A DNA stretch of 64,000 nucleotides from Candidula unifasciata (GCA_905116865.2 CAJHNH020002811.1:28986-92985); one strand, 5' to 3'. Counted from the stretch's first letter, positions 52,146 to 63,290 are shown. Numbers and translations: made by a program. The notes: a model not told the origin generated them from the sequence alone.

Positions 52146-53210
52146 CTACTCCTATGTTCACCTTTTCAGTGGGTAGTTGACATGTGTTTTCCCAGCTCAG
52201 TAGCAATATCTGTGCTTTTGGACTCAATACATCAGTTTTTGTTTTGTTAGGGAGCAGTTTCTTCTTCCCCCCCCCCCTTCCCCCACTCTCTTCTGGCACC
52301 CACTTATAGAATAATGAAGACAAGAACAAAGACATGATCCATGACTCAGGTGATTGTGTGAGATGGCCAACAATGATCTGGCCCTTATTCCCATGACATT
52401 TTTGGTCCATGTCATTGAGGTAGTGTTGATCATCCTGTCCAATCACAGAAATCCTATTTGTGTACCCAGGACTGCTCTAATGTGGCCCCAAAGTGCTCTG
52501 ATGGTGGTGATAATTTTTAATTCTTCTAACATTTTCGATAATGTTATTAAATAGGTTAACAAATCTGCTAACAAGGACTCTCTCAGGGTGCCATCTCGCA
52601 ACAACTTCTTGGGTTTTCGACCACGTGGTGAAAAGATTTTGGATGATACTGAAGGGTTCGCACAGGATAGAACAGAATAGAGGACAAGACTGCGAGCGCT
52701 ACGAAACATATACTGAAAGGATGCTGATGATAAAATCTGCTGCTCAAATAATGTTTTACAAGAAACTAATAACAAAATATTAATTCCTTGTCTATCATCA
52801 TCATCATCATGTGTTGTGCCAGTAAGCGTAGGCTGTCATGTTCGCCATCTCAAAAGATCACCAGAATCACAAAATCAGTTCAATGTTTTTGTCTCACCCA
52901 ATCCATTTGGCCAGGCCATCTATTATTTGTCTTTTTGGCTTCCTTTTACTTTCTTTCTGTCAATCTTGTAGGTCGTTACCAAGTTATCAAATTCATTTCT
53001 TGTCATTTGTCCAAAAAATAATGATTTCTTTGTCTATGGCGTGCTTTAATAAATTAGAAAGTAGTTAAAGTAGAGTTTGTAAATGTAAAGTCAAAAAAAA
53101 AAAATAAGATTTAAAAAAAAAAAAAAGCAAAAGTGATAAATTCTGGCAGAAGTAATGGCCGTTTTTTTGTTTTAATTTTATTGTGGCAGAAAGATAAATT
53201 CTTGGTATAT
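52146..53210. other. BBS1 first intron, unassigned part
   Basis: A C-run (52268-52277), a CAT repeat (about 52796) and A-runs near 53093-53125. Frames here have no domain. Confidence 0.45.
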
Positions 53211-53214
53211 TCAT

Positions 53215-53630
53215 CATCAGTCAGCAACTCCTTTACAGAATGTCACTCTCCTCACGGCATGTCTGAAAGTATCCCTTTCCTTAGCCAGCTCTGTAACCCC
53301 ATGGCTTTCAATGCCAATGTATCTACGGTGTTCTTTAACCATCTTTGTGGAGGGTGACCCCTGTCTCGCTTTCCACAAACCACATCCTTTATCCCTGTCT
53401 TTTGCAATGACGTTTGATGTGGTCAAAATACTTCAAATTTTGGGACAGGATGCTGTTTATGAGCCAGTTCTCCTTGATGTTTAACTCGTGTAGAATGTAG
53501 ATGTTTCTCCTCTTCTTGATCAATAGTATTCTGAGAACTTTTCTGTAACATTTTTTTTCAAAAGCTTCAATCTTTTTCTTCAGTGATTTAGTGGCAATCC
53601 AAGACTGACAACCGTCAGTTGCCACAGAAA
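53215..53630 (-). pseudogene. LINE C-terminal remnant (RTE-like)
   Basis: The minus frame 53389-53625 reads IEAFEKKCYRKVLRI, ILHELNIKENWLINSIL and NLKYFDHIKRH, the tail also seen at 62.1-62.9 kb (INAFEYKCYRQVLRISW, LKYFGHLKRH). Downstream on the minus strand the GRGRP and RRAV parts are recognisable but broken. Confidence 0.8.
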
Positions 53631-53664
53631 AAAATACGGCACAGGAGCTTTGGCTTTACCATAG

Positions 53665-53785
53665 GTTGCCGGTGTGAGGCTGACTTACATCACTCACCAA
53701 GTGCCGACTTGTCGATAAAAATATAGGTCTAGCCCTATATTCCCCAATAATACGCCTAAAGTCGTGGAAAAGGGTCCTTTACTTT
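53665..53785 (+). mobile_element. SINE family B 3' end
   Basis: GGTTGCCGGTGTGAGGCTGA, CATCACTCACCAAGTGCCGA, AAAATATAGGTCTAGCCCTA, ACGCCTAAAGTCGTGGAAAA. Confidence 0.75.
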
Positions 53786-53982
53786 GCCATAGTCTACATC
53801 ATAACTACATGATACATGCTGTATCTCTGCATCTTAGCAGTAAGTAAATATTTTAATCGCTAGTAATAGTAGTAAATACTAGTAGTAGTAGTAGTAATAG
53901 TTTAGTATGCATAGTAAATTATTTTCACTAATAAAAGTCATACATGTTTATTGTGTGCTGCTGCTGTTGTTGTATTGACAAC

Positions 53983-54002
53983 TTTGAAGTATTGCTCAAC
54001 AT
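53983..54002 (-). CDS. BBS1: Candidate first coding exon of BBS1
   Basis: A 20-bp exon from ATG (54002-54000) encoding MLSNTS plus two bases of a Lys codon completed by exon 2. It is chosen because it ends in the required phase 2, lies 76 bp below an X-box, and no better start was found. The donor GTTGTC is weak. Another exon, or a start inside exon 2's leader, is possible. Confidence 0.35.
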
Positions 54003-54077
54003 AGTGGCGAAGAGACGATCATTTCACTAAAGTAAATCATTTAGTTGCAGGAACCCTCAGATTGTTAACACCAAGCG

Positions 54078-54092
54078 GTTGCCGACAACAAC
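54078..54092. promoter_or_regulatory. RFX X-box motif
   Basis: GTTGCCGACAACAAC fits the X-box consensus RYYNYY-N(1-3)-RRNRAC exactly, with the common GTTGCC half-site. RFX factors drive ciliary genes, including BBS genes, through X-boxes placed just upstream of the start. It lies 76 bp from the candidate BBS1 ATG on one side and 166 bp from the plus-strand ATG at 54258 on the other. Confidence 0.6.
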
Positions 54093-54257
54093 ATAGGCAG
54101 CCATATTTGGTATTTAAAAGTTGGAGTGGTGTGTAGAAAACAATATACTTTCTTCACGAAACAATTTATTATTTCAGAACACAACGCTTTAATCTTGTAT
54201 ATGGTATTCTACTTATTCTAGAAGTATGCATTTCAAATTGTAGGATGAAATTAGGAG

Positions 54258-54450
54258 ATGGATCAAAAGCAATCTGAGACTTTAAAATCAGAGAAAGAGA
54301 GATTGATTGATTGGGGATCTATTGCAGCCAACTTCCAATTTGGAGGCGGCACCTCATTTGATTGGAAATATGCTCTGGCGATCATACTACCCGCCTCGCT
54401 TTGGAAAATCGCCTTATTCACAGCCTTGGCGTTCTTAGTCCAAAAGGTAT
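54258..54450 (+). CDS. First exon, small unknown membrane protein
   Basis: Not recognised. ATG at 54258 has an in-frame stop six bases upstream. The first 25 residues are hydrophilic (MDQKQSETLKSEKERLIDWG), then a Gly-rich turn FQFGGGTSFDWK and a strongly hydrophobic helix of about 22 residues (YALAIILPASLWKIALFTAL) ending LVQK. A donor AAG/GTATCA at 54450 fits an exon end; without splicing the frame would stop at 54477 after only 73 residues. Divergent arrangement with BBS1 around an X-box suggests, as inference, a gene used in ciliated cells. A second exon was not found. Confidence 0.5.
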
Positions 54451-54479
54451 CAATATCCAACATACCTTCATCTAAATAG

Positions 54480-55081
54480 TTCTAATCTTATCACATTTTA
54501 AATGTTAACTATTTTATTTTATTTCATATTATTACCATATTCTATTTCTTATCAATATCATTTATGTAACATTAACACTTGCATTTCTTTTATTCCCAGT
54601 ATTGTGACTATATTTTTTAGCCATCGTTTATTTTATTTTATTTTTTTTCATTTATTCCGCATCACATTTTTTAAACGTCGCTCACGTCACCCCTTAGAGA
54701 TCTACATATTCTCCATTCCTCGTTTGTGTAGTCCACTTGTGTTTGAAAAAGGCTGCCTGGCCGAAACGTTACGTTGTGTTGTTTTGTGCACGTTTTCCTC
54801 TTTCCCATTTTGTTGAGCTTTTTTGTCAAATTTCTCTGGAATTCATTGTATTAGCTTGACTGCAGTCACCCCCATAGTTTCACCATTTTTGGAAATATAG
54901 GGTTCATTTGTCCATCTCTCACCATGCCCCACTATATAATGCATCAGTTCTTAGATGACGACATTCTGGCTACATCTGCAGTCACTGAAATGAAAGCATT
55001 CATTTGTCACCAAAACGGATGTACAGGGGGGCGTGGAGGGGGGGGGGGGGGGGAATTCACGTAGCAAGGATTGTCATGTTA
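54480..55081. other. Unassigned; short Penelope-type 3' motif
   Basis: T-rich DNA. At about 54754-54780, GAAAAAGGCTGCCTGGCCGA then AACGTT resembles a motif common near Penelope 3' ends. A G-run lies at 55039-55053. Confidence 0.4.
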
Positions 55082-55089
55082 GCAATCAA

Positions 55090-55961
55090 GGCTCTCCTCC
55101 GAACTTCTACCCCCGCAGTATTGCGGCCTGAAATATCCGTTCGGGGCGCAGTCCAATAAAATATATGCCGGCTCCGTATAACGAAACAAATGCTCTAACA
55201 GGGTCTCAGTGATATGCTACTTGTGGACCTGTTTCTTATTGTTTCTGATTACCTGACAATTCTAAGAGACGCACGCAACACTGCAGACGAAGGTAGCAGA
55301 CGATAATAATAGCGACCGTTGACACTTTCCATTGTCGAACTTTCTGCCGACGAACAAATCGCGACAAATCTAGGATCGGTTCGGAAAAACGAAAAAAATG
55401 CTCTAACAGGGTCTCAGCGATATGTTACTTGCGGACCTGTTTCTGTGACTATGCCTCACCACCGAGCTAAACTAGATGGCTGGGACTCACGAGCGGCAGC
55501 TACCGTATATCCTGCAACTTCCTCCAATTACTTTGCCCGTGAGTCCCAGGCACCTAGTTTACCCCCCCCCCCCCCCATCCGCGCCGCTCGTAGCGGTGCG
55601 GGGGACACGCTCGGTTGTGAGTTTAATCGCGTTTTGCGCATGCCGACAAGCCTGACATCTACCGCTGCTAAATCCTCATTTGGAAGAACAGTTTTGCTAA
55701 TCTGCGTGAGAGCGCGTGGTCTACCCGCCATATCGCTTTCATCGTCTGTAATGTCTCGTTTTTATCGTCTGCTAGTATCGTCTGCAGAAAACGCTCGACA
55801 TTGTCACCGGTCCCTTTTATCGTCTGCTTCTATCGTCTACAATGTTGCCGCAATTTGTTCCTCGGCGGGAACTCCGACAAGTCCGTATTTTTAATTGGAC
55901 TGCGCCCAGAACGGATATTTCAGGCCGCAATACTGCGGGGGTAGAAGTTAGGAGGAGAGCC
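55090..55961. mobile_element. 872-bp TIR transposon with 8-bp duplication
   Basis: Terminal inverted repeats of about 76 bp start GGCTCTCCTCC and include CCCCGCAGTATTGCGGCCTG; only a few mismatches separate the arms (55090-55165 and 55886-55961). Both sides carry a perfect GCAATCAA duplication (55082-55089 and 55962-55969). Inside is a direct repeat ATGCTCTAACAGGGTCTCAG (55191 and 55399), a C14 run and clustered ATCGTCTG motifs. No transposase is seen. The 8-bp duplication fits Merlin, P or hAT; the ends lack the hAT CAG start. Confidence 0.9.
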
Positions 55962-56064
55962 GCAATCAAACAGAGGTTTGCTGTTGCAGACTTCGGAAGT
56001 TGATCGTCTACTACAACCACATCGCTGTGGTTTGTATGTCCAGTTAATATTAATTAAGAATCAG

Positions 56065-56400
56065 CATCATGGCATTCGAGACATCTCCATGAGCGCTCCG
56101 TCCCCCATATCAGCAGCAAACGCAGAATTCCAATTCTGATGGCATCAGTAACTATCTGATTGTATATCCGTCTCCCTTGAGTGCTAGAGTGTCAGCCAGT
56201 TTCCATGGTAACCACTCAGCACCGTTCTCGTCAGACCGTAATGATCTATCTGTGCTTCTGGTCACTCATTCCCAAAGGGCCCTCACAACATATACCTAGT
56301 CATTTATCAACTCAACACTAACTGGTACAGGACAGCCAGTATATCTGCCTGCTCGTTTCACACCACACCGATATCCTCTGGAGAAAATATCGTAACATCT
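56065..56400 (-). pseudogene. LINE RNase H tail fragment
   Basis: Inverted copy with GCGCTCCGTCCCCCATATCA at the 3' end, CCCAAAGGGCCCTCACAACA, and TATCTGCCTGCTCG at the RNase H end. Frames are broken. Confidence 0.7.
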
Positions 56401-56594
56401 CGTTTGAGAATGAAGGTGAAAGCAGCTGGCTTGGTAATTTGTCGGGAAAATTATTTGACGGTTCCAACTTCGGACAAAAGCAGAGAATAAAGTTTTATAA
56501 CAAGGTCAAACAAACATGTTAATAATCAACTTTCTTGATCCTGTTTATCAAATTTTATTTATCTGGGGAATTAGTTTATGATATTTTAAAAAAG
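56401..56594. other. No recognised feature
   Basis: AT-rich spacer. Confidence 0.4.
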
Positions 56595-56870
56595 CGAATA
56601 TCCTTTTTCACGCCTTTAGGTACATCGGGCATATGGGAAGAACATCCCATATTTTTACATACCAATCGGCAGTAGGTGGGTAATGTGGTCAGCATTACGC
56701 CGGCCTTCTTTACTTCTCCAGGACAGCCATTCTAGTACCCACTTTACCTGGGTCGACCTACGACGCCAAGTACCATGATAAAAACTCCCGCAGCCAGCAG
56801 TAGGTTTCGATCGCGGTACGTTGGAATGACGAGTCGGACTCGCAACGCTTTAGCCACGGGCGCCTCAGTT
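56595..56870 (-). mobile_element. SINE family B, near full length
   Basis: TTTTTCACGCCTTTAGGTAC, TACCAATCGGCAGTAGGTGG, GTAATGTGGTCAGCATTACG, CCTGGGTCGACCTACG, GATCGCGGTACGTTGG and CAACGCTTTAGCCACGGGCG: full order of the family on the minus strand. Confidence 0.85.
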
Positions 56871-57034
56871 TATGATCTGACTGGGACAATATTTTCCCCA
56901 ACAGATTTTAAGAAAACAAATCAAAGTTATGGAACGATGACTCAGCATGTTCGTCTTATATATAATAGTAGTGATCATGACTTGTCTCGGGTCAGACATT
57001 TACGATCCCACAATAATTGCGTTCTAATAGTGCA

Positions 57035-57751
57035 GTGGTTCAAGCTATCTTCTTCTTTTTCACTTCCTCTTTTACCGCTGTGGGTGTCGAGGGAGATATA
57101 AGGTTCTGTTTCTAGCTCTTCTGGCCGCCTCGACCATAGGCACATCGTGCTGTTGTAGAGTTTATATGATTTTATCATTCCATTTTGTTCTTGGTCTACC
57201 TCGTGCTCTACGTCCTTCTTCTCTTTCCATGTATGCTTTGTATGGTATGGTGTCACAAGGCATTCTCTCTAAGTGGGCAAACCATTTCACTTGCTGTCTT
57301 CGTATGTAATCTAGAATTGGTTCTGTGCCGACTTTTTCTCTTATGATCTCATTCCTGATCTTATCTCTTATGGTCACTCCTACAGCCCTTCTCAGACATC
57401 TCATTTCCGTGGTTACTAATTTTCTTTTATGGTTTGTTGTGAGTGACCATGTCTGGCACTGGTAGCACAGAGTTGAAATAAATATGCTTTGAATAAGATG
57501 TCTCTTTGTGCTGATTGGGATTGTCTTATGCTGTAAGAGGGGAGCTAGCTGTCCCAATACTTGGTTTGCTTTACTGCATCTAATGTCAATTTCTTTATCC
57601 AATTTCCCATCTTCGGTAAATGTAGTTCCTAGATATTTAAACTCAGATGCCTGTTTAATGCCTTTGCACTCTATTGCTATGTTTAGATCTGCCCTTTTTT
57701 TTTTTTTTTTGGCCTATTGACATTACTTCTGTCTTTTCAGTGTTGATGGTT
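57035..57751 (-). pseudogene. LINE polymerase C-terminal half
   Basis: The minus frame 57162-57602 reads NQVLGQLAPLLQHKTIPIST, LCYQCQTWSLTTNHKRKL, MRCLRRAVGVTIRDKIRNE, QQVKWFAHLERM and GRRARGRPRTKW. Upstream, after an A-run (57700-57715), EFKYLGTTFTEDGKLD continues the same domain in another frame. The 3' UTR ends in AAG repeats near 57046. It is cut upstream by the foldback element. Confidence 0.88.
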
Positions 57752-58085
57752 CAAGCTATGCTCACAACAAATCAAACAGTTATATTACACAACAGGCGAT
57801 GAAGCCCGTTGCACTATTACAGTGGTTCTCAACCTCACCACTGCCGCGACCATTTAATACAGTTCCTCATCTTGTGGCGACCCCCAAACATACAATTATT
57901 TTCGTTGCTCCTTCTTAACTTCAGTGAATATGTGTTTTGCGATGGTCTTTGGCGACCACTGTGAAAGGGTCCTTGGACCAAAAAAAAGGGTCGCGGCCCA
58001 TAGGTTGAGAACCTCTGTAATAGTGCAGCGGGTTTCATCGCCTGTTCTGTAATATAACTGTTTGATTTGTTGTGAGCATAGCTTG
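57752..58085. mobile_element. Foldback element with hAT-like core
   Basis: Arms of about 68 bp (57752-57819 and 58018-58085) are inverted copies: CAAGCTATGCTCACAACAAA on the left and TTTGTTGTGAGCATAGCTTG on the right. Inside, CAGTGGTTCTCAACC (57820) and GGTTGAGAACCTCTG (to 58017) are hAT MITE ends enclosing the GGGTCGCGGCCCA block. The bases flanking the core, CACTATTA and TAATAGTG, are inverted and not direct copies, so the arms and core form one palindromic unit. Confidence 0.85.
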
Positions 58086-58276
58086 TGGACATCGTAACAC
58101 AAGATGGGGACATAACGAGGCACGAGATCTCTCTTGTAACGTAAAGAATCAGTTGGAAAATACCCATAAGAATGATTCCACACTAGTGAGTTTGTACTTG
58201 GAATATTTCCACAAATCTCCACCATAGATTGCCACTATTGATTTTTGTAAGACAATTTACAGAAAATGTATAGAGA
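58086..58276. other. No recognised feature
   Basis: Unique spacer up to the tail of the next LINE. Confidence 0.4.
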
Positions 58277-58317
58277 CCTTCTTCTTCTTCTTCTTTCGTT
58301 CGCATGAAATAAATTGT

Positions 58318-59643
58318 CTATATCTGCAAAGCCGTCTCTTGTATGAATTTCACTGTCTTTTGTAATTCACTAAGCGGCCCGTAAAGTTTGACTTCCACAA
58401 GTGTCTCTTTTGGCCAAATGTTTTGCCTGAAAGCGTTGAATATGGGACAGTCTTGAAGGATGTGATCTGTTGTTTCAGGTGCCAGTCCACAAGTACACAT
58501 GGCCGATTGGCCAATCTTAAATTTGTTGTACATGTGGGAGCGAAGTCTATTGTGCCCTGTTCTAAGGCGAAGGATAATAACTTGCGGTCTGTCCATAATA
58601 TGGTAATCATCTTGTGCCAGTTTCGGTGGCATTCTGATTGATTTGATCATTCTCTTCTTCTGTTGATAAGAGACTGGTATGTCAGGTTGTTCTTCAGTTG
58701 CACCTTCCTTAGCTAGTTTATCAGCTTTTTCGTTTCCGGGAACTCCACAGTGGGAAGGTATCCACTGCATTACTAATTTACAGCGGTTGCCTAGTTCGGA
58801 TAATAGTGTCCGTATGCTTGGTAATTTTCCAGACTGGAGTGACTGAAGTACTGCTTTTGCATCTGTCTGGAATACCACTGGTTGTGAAAAATACCCTGTA
58901 TTTAGTAGTTTCTCTACCGCTATCTTGATGGCTTGAACTTCTGCATCATAGTTGTGACAGTGCTTTCCCGTTGGTAATTTGGCTGTATCCCTGGTATTAT
59001 TAGGATACTCAATGTACACTCCCGCACCTCCGTTTCTGACTACGCTTTCTGCTGACCCATCTGTGTAAACACGGACCCAAAGGTTCTGCGGGTATTCATC
59101 ATCAAGTAAACTGAGGGTGGCTGTTTTGCGCTGCACACTGTTTTGTTCTTCCTTGTCAAATACCCCTTTCACTTCAGTCTTGATGTGTATTGGAAACTTA
59201 TACTCCTCTCTCCAGGGGGTCCGTTCTGGGACAGCATTTAAGGATCTATCAGTTGCAGGTAAATCAGTGGTTTGTCTGCCGAGCCGTTTGGCCTGGTGGA
59301 TAAAACTACTTCTCTTTAGTCGTCCCAAAGCTAAATTTTTGAATCTTTCATTCATAGGGTGACTGGGCATACTAAGAAACTTTTCTGCTTGTAAAAGCAT
59401 CTTGGTGTCTCTGCGTTCACTTAGTGCTTGGGTCATCCCCATTTTCTCCATCACAGCTATAGGTGTTGATTTCATACTGCCTGTGGTAACTCTGAGTGCT
59501 TGATTTTGCACTTTGTCTAATTCTTGCAATGTGGTTTTTGATGCCGAACTCCATGCTGTTGATCCGTATTCAAGATGTGGTCGAAACACTTTGTTGGTAA
59601 ACTTTTCTAAGTATTTTCCCGCTAGCACCCCATGTGGTTCCAC
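58318..59643 (-). pseudogene. LINE fragment: thumb, RNase H, finger
   Basis: A 441-codon open stretch with all four RNase H carboxylates and the final Cys-His finger, from the LINE above. Real homology starts just after the first residues (EKFTNKVFRPHLEYGSTAW). It is the longest intact piece, but cut off from the RT by a frameshift near 59640. Confidence 0.9.
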
Positions 59644-60403
59644 TTAGTTTTCTCAGAATGGCTACCCTCCTTCTGGCTTTGGTTGCTGCCTTGTTGATGT
59701 GTTTTCTCCATGTTAATCTATCATCAAACGTTACGCCGAGGTATGTGGGCTCCTTATCCTCTCTCAGGGGTACTCCATTTATGTGCATGGCGCCTGATTT
59801 TTGTTTAGGAGAAAGGGTAAAGAGAGTGGTGCTGCATTTGCCTATGTTGATGCTGACACACCATTTGTCAGCCCATTTAGCCATTGCATCTATGGCTCTT
59901 TGTAGCAGTCTGGTGGCCACTGTCGCATTTTCATTTGTACACCAGAGTACCAAGTCATCAGCATACATTGCAGCTTTAATTCCATGGGGTAGTTCAGAAA
60001 GCAGGTCGTTGATATAGACTAGGAAGAGTGTGGGGGACAGGACACCTCCTTGTGGGACGCCATGGCGCAGCAAAACTTTCTTGCTCTTAAGTCCATCTAT
60101 CTGTACTCGGGATCTTCTGTTATACAAGTATGCTTTGACCCATTTGTACATACTCCCATTCACCCTGCAGTCTCTCAGTTTCTTCAGTAGACCTTCTTTC
60201 CAGACCTTGTCAAAGGCTTTCTTCAGATCTATCCATGCCGTTAGCACTAGCTTCTTTTCCTGGAAGGCATCCTCAATTTCTTGTGAAAGGTAAGTTGTCT
60301 GGTCTTCTGTGGAGTAGCACTGTCTAAATCCTGCCTGCTGCGGCGTGAAAATGTTTTCACTTTCCAAGTACCATTGGAGTCTAAGGTTGACAATACGTTC
60401 CAT
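59570..60403 (-). pseudogene. LINE fragment: reverse transcriptase core
   Basis: 277 codons including the catalytic YADD at about residue 150 and the preceding GVPQG loop. The start Met is internal to the domain and not a true start. Confidence 0.9.
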
Positions 60404-60801
60404 TGTTTTACAGAGGCAGCTGGTAAGCTGATCGGTCTATAGCTGGAGGCATCAGAACTGTCCCTTTCCTGGTTTAAGCAGAGGTATTGTGATTGCTTCT
60501 CTCCATATTTGAGGAACTTTGCCACTGGTCCAACAATGATTAAAGATCTGTAGCAGCTTTATTTTGGCAGTTGTTCCAAGGTTCTTGATCATTTCGTTGG
60601 TGATTCCATCAGTTCCAGGTGATTTTCCCATTTTCAGCTTTGATATTGCTAATTCTAACTCGCTGGATGTAAATGCTGCCACCAGTGCCTCAGGAATTAT
60701 ATCTTTTTGTCTTGTATGTTGTTTGTTTTCTTGAACCTCTCGCTGTTTTTTCTGGGCTGACATTAATGTTGCTGTCTTCTGCAAAGGAATCTGCAAAGTG
60801 G

Positions 60802-61680
60802 TCAGCTGCCTGTTTTTCTTGTTAGGATGGCTCCCTCTTTGCACAGTGCAATATAACCATTTCTCCCTGTATTCTCATCATTAATTTGCTTAATTAACCT
60901 CCACAACTTCCTTGTGTCTCTTTCAAAGTTTAGGGACTTTGTCTTTTCCTGCCAGCTTCTCCGTCTAGCCTGCAGTTTGGCTCTTTGAAATTTGTCCTTT
61001 GAATGTTGGTAGTTGTTAAACTGCTCTTGACAAGGTCTGGTCTCAGCCTGTTTTCTTTCTGTTTCCATATTGTTGTGCAGTTGCTCCAGATCGCAATTCC
61101 AGTACGGTTTGTATTGTTTACGCGCACCTCTTGGAACTGCTTCTAGGGCTGCCTGCATTATGTGTTTGCTCAACTCTTGGACTACTTTTTCTACGTCGTT
61201 ATCTGTGTTAAGATTTTCCAGCAGAACATTTGTGCGAAGCTGATATAACTTCCAGTCTGCCTTCTTAAAATTCCACCTTGGCAGTGTGCTGCTCTCTCTT
61301 ACAGACTGGCTTTCGATAGTTAGAAAGACTGGCCGGTGGTCACTGCCTCCTAGTTGCTTCCCAACAGTTCTGGTAACATTCAGTTCCATGTCTGCTGAGT
61401 GAAAGGCTAGGTCTGGTGTCGAGGTGGTATGCCATGCTCTAGAGTAGAAGGTTGGTGGGTCAGTTGGCTTATTTACGAGGATGAACCTATTCTCATCCTG
61501 CCAGTCCTCTAGTTTCTCTCCTCTCTGGTCCATATGATCGTAGCCCCAACTTTGGGAATGGCTATTAAAATCCCCACAAATGATCATTTTTTCATTTATT
61601 AGTACAGTATCCAGTGCCTGAGGGCGGTCGCTCGGACAGTAATAGTTGGTCAGATGTAAATCTGTGTATAGAGACCAAAA
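60802..61680 (-). pseudogene. LINE fragment: endonuclease
   Basis: Has [10 protein letters not shown] and GGSDHRPV but lacks the N-terminal catalytic Asn and Glu motifs because the element ends at a CT/CAGA microsatellite. The same frame stays open across the microsatellite as CLSV repeats, which is artefact. Confidence 0.88.
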
Positions 61681-61693
61681 GACTATATGTCTG

Positions 61694-62001
<308 letters not shown>

Positions 62002-62095
62002 TGTTACCATTTTATGTCTTACTTTTTTATATCATCCTGCAGGACGAAAATTTGTTCCGTAAATATCTCCATCATTTGATTTTGACCCAATAAAT

Positions 62096-62870
62096 TTGCG
62101 CTATGCTATTTTAATAACATCAACATCACAAAATGGTTTAGAAAACTTATTAACCTCACTCCAAAGAAATAGTGAAAATCATAACTTATTTCTAGCAAAA
62201 ACAAAGATAATGCATACAAACAAAACTGCCATGGAGAAGGAAATATATGTTAATGAGGAAAGATTGGAAGTGGTGGAAAATTTCGAATATCTTGGGTCAC
62301 TGGTTACCAACAATGGTGACACAATGAAAGAAATTAAACGGCGACTATCAATTGCTCTTCAAAGACTAAAACAACTGAATAAATTATGGAATTGTACCGA
62401 TAGAATTACAAAGGTCAGATTTTTAAGAGCATGCATCTTTCCCATTGCAACATACGCCTGTGAGTCCTGGACACTTACTAAACAAGCGGAACAGCGCATA
62501 AATGCATTTGAATATAAATGTTACAGACAGGTTCTAAGAATATCTTGGGTAAAGAAAAGAACAAATGCATCCATACTTCAAGAGCTGAATATTGAAGAGG
62601 GTTGGCTAGTAAAGACAATAAAACAAAGAAAATTGAAATATTTTGGTCACTTGAAACGTCATTGAAGTCTAGAGAGAACAATAATGGAGGGGTATATGCC
62701 TGGGAAGAGAGGAAGAGGAAGGCCAAGGAGAAGATGGGTGCAGGATGTGGCAGATGATCTCCAGATGGGTGTATCAGACGCAGGACATCTTGCTCATGAT
62801 AGGAAGGTTTTCCGGAGGGTTGTTATGGCAGCGAGGTTCCGCGAGGGACATGCCACTGAATGAATGAATT
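62096..62870 (+). pseudogene. LINE C-terminal remnant (RTE-like)
   Basis: The frame 62096-62665 reads KTKIMHTNKTAMEKEIYVN, FEYLGSLVTNNGDTMKEIKR, FPIATYACESWTLTKQAEQ, YKCYRQVLRISWVKKRTNAS and LKYFGHLKRH, then a stop. After the stop the same frame continues GYMPGKRGRGRPRRRWVQDV and DRKVFRRVVMAARFREGHA to about 62862. RT catalytic core and endonuclease are absent. Confidence 0.88.
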
Positions 62871-62989
62871 TTAATAACAGGGGTTATTTCTCAGTTTTTT
62901 TACCCGTTAATTGTTTTTTGCTTGTAAACGAAATGTGAGACGTTCCCAAGATGTGTCCAGTTCTCCTGGTACAATCTGTCAACCAGTAA

Positions 62990-63290
62990 CTTCTTTACCT
63001 TTGTTCGTTGGGGTTCCAGTGCCCCATTTTAGGGTTTAAAAAAGTTTAGGCCCTCTGCCCCAACCAAGCACGCGTAAAAGGCAAAGATTATATGTCTTTC
63101 CTTTGAAGCAGGATTGCATTTTCCTGAGAGGCAAGGAATCCATAGCTTGCATACAAACAAGACAGATCTGTAAAACAGTTGTGCACTCAAGTTCTAGAAC
63201 AAGACCAAAATCTAGAAGTGAGCAAACACCCAAAACTGTCCACCAGAGTTTACAGCCGGTAAACGAGAAGAAGGAGAAAAACAAACAAAA
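62990..63290 (+). mobile_element. Family D non-coding retroelement, copy
   Basis: GTTGGGGTTCCAGTGCCCCA, CCAACCAAGCACGCG, GAGAGGCAAGGAATCCATAG, CTGTCCACCAGAGTTTACAG and a GAAGAAGGAGAAAAAC tail. Confidence 0.75.

Larger units (their letters stand above)
58277..61690 (-). pseudogene. Decayed LINE, I superfamily-like
   Basis: Reading down the minus strand: endonuclease part (60802-61680; [28 protein letters not shown]), RT start (60452-60844; GKSPGTDGITNEMI), a piece with SSYRPISLP (60247-60525), RT core (59570-60403; QQAGFRQCYSTEDQ, LTAWIDLKKAFDKVW, HGVPQGGVLSPTLFLVYIND, MYADDLVLW, TYLGVTFDD), then thumb, RNase H (VRVYTDGSAES, NYDAEVQAIKIA, FQTDAKAVLQSL, HCGVPGNEKADKLA) and finger CTCGLAPETTDHILQDC in 58318-59643. 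At least four frameshifts inactivate it. The 3' tail is AAG repeats (58277-58292). Confidence 0.93.

Noticed and set aside
52443..52775. 110-codon minus-strand frame in the first BBS1 intron
   Set aside because: No recognisable motif and antisense frames are equally open; left unassigned.
55319..55894. 191-codon plus-strand frame
   Set aside because: Lies within the non-coding TIR transposon, has no domain, and overlaps the right terminal repeat.
58218..59643. Host RNase H gene
   Set aside because: Continuous homology with LINE RT and finger on both sides shows it is part of a retrotransposon.
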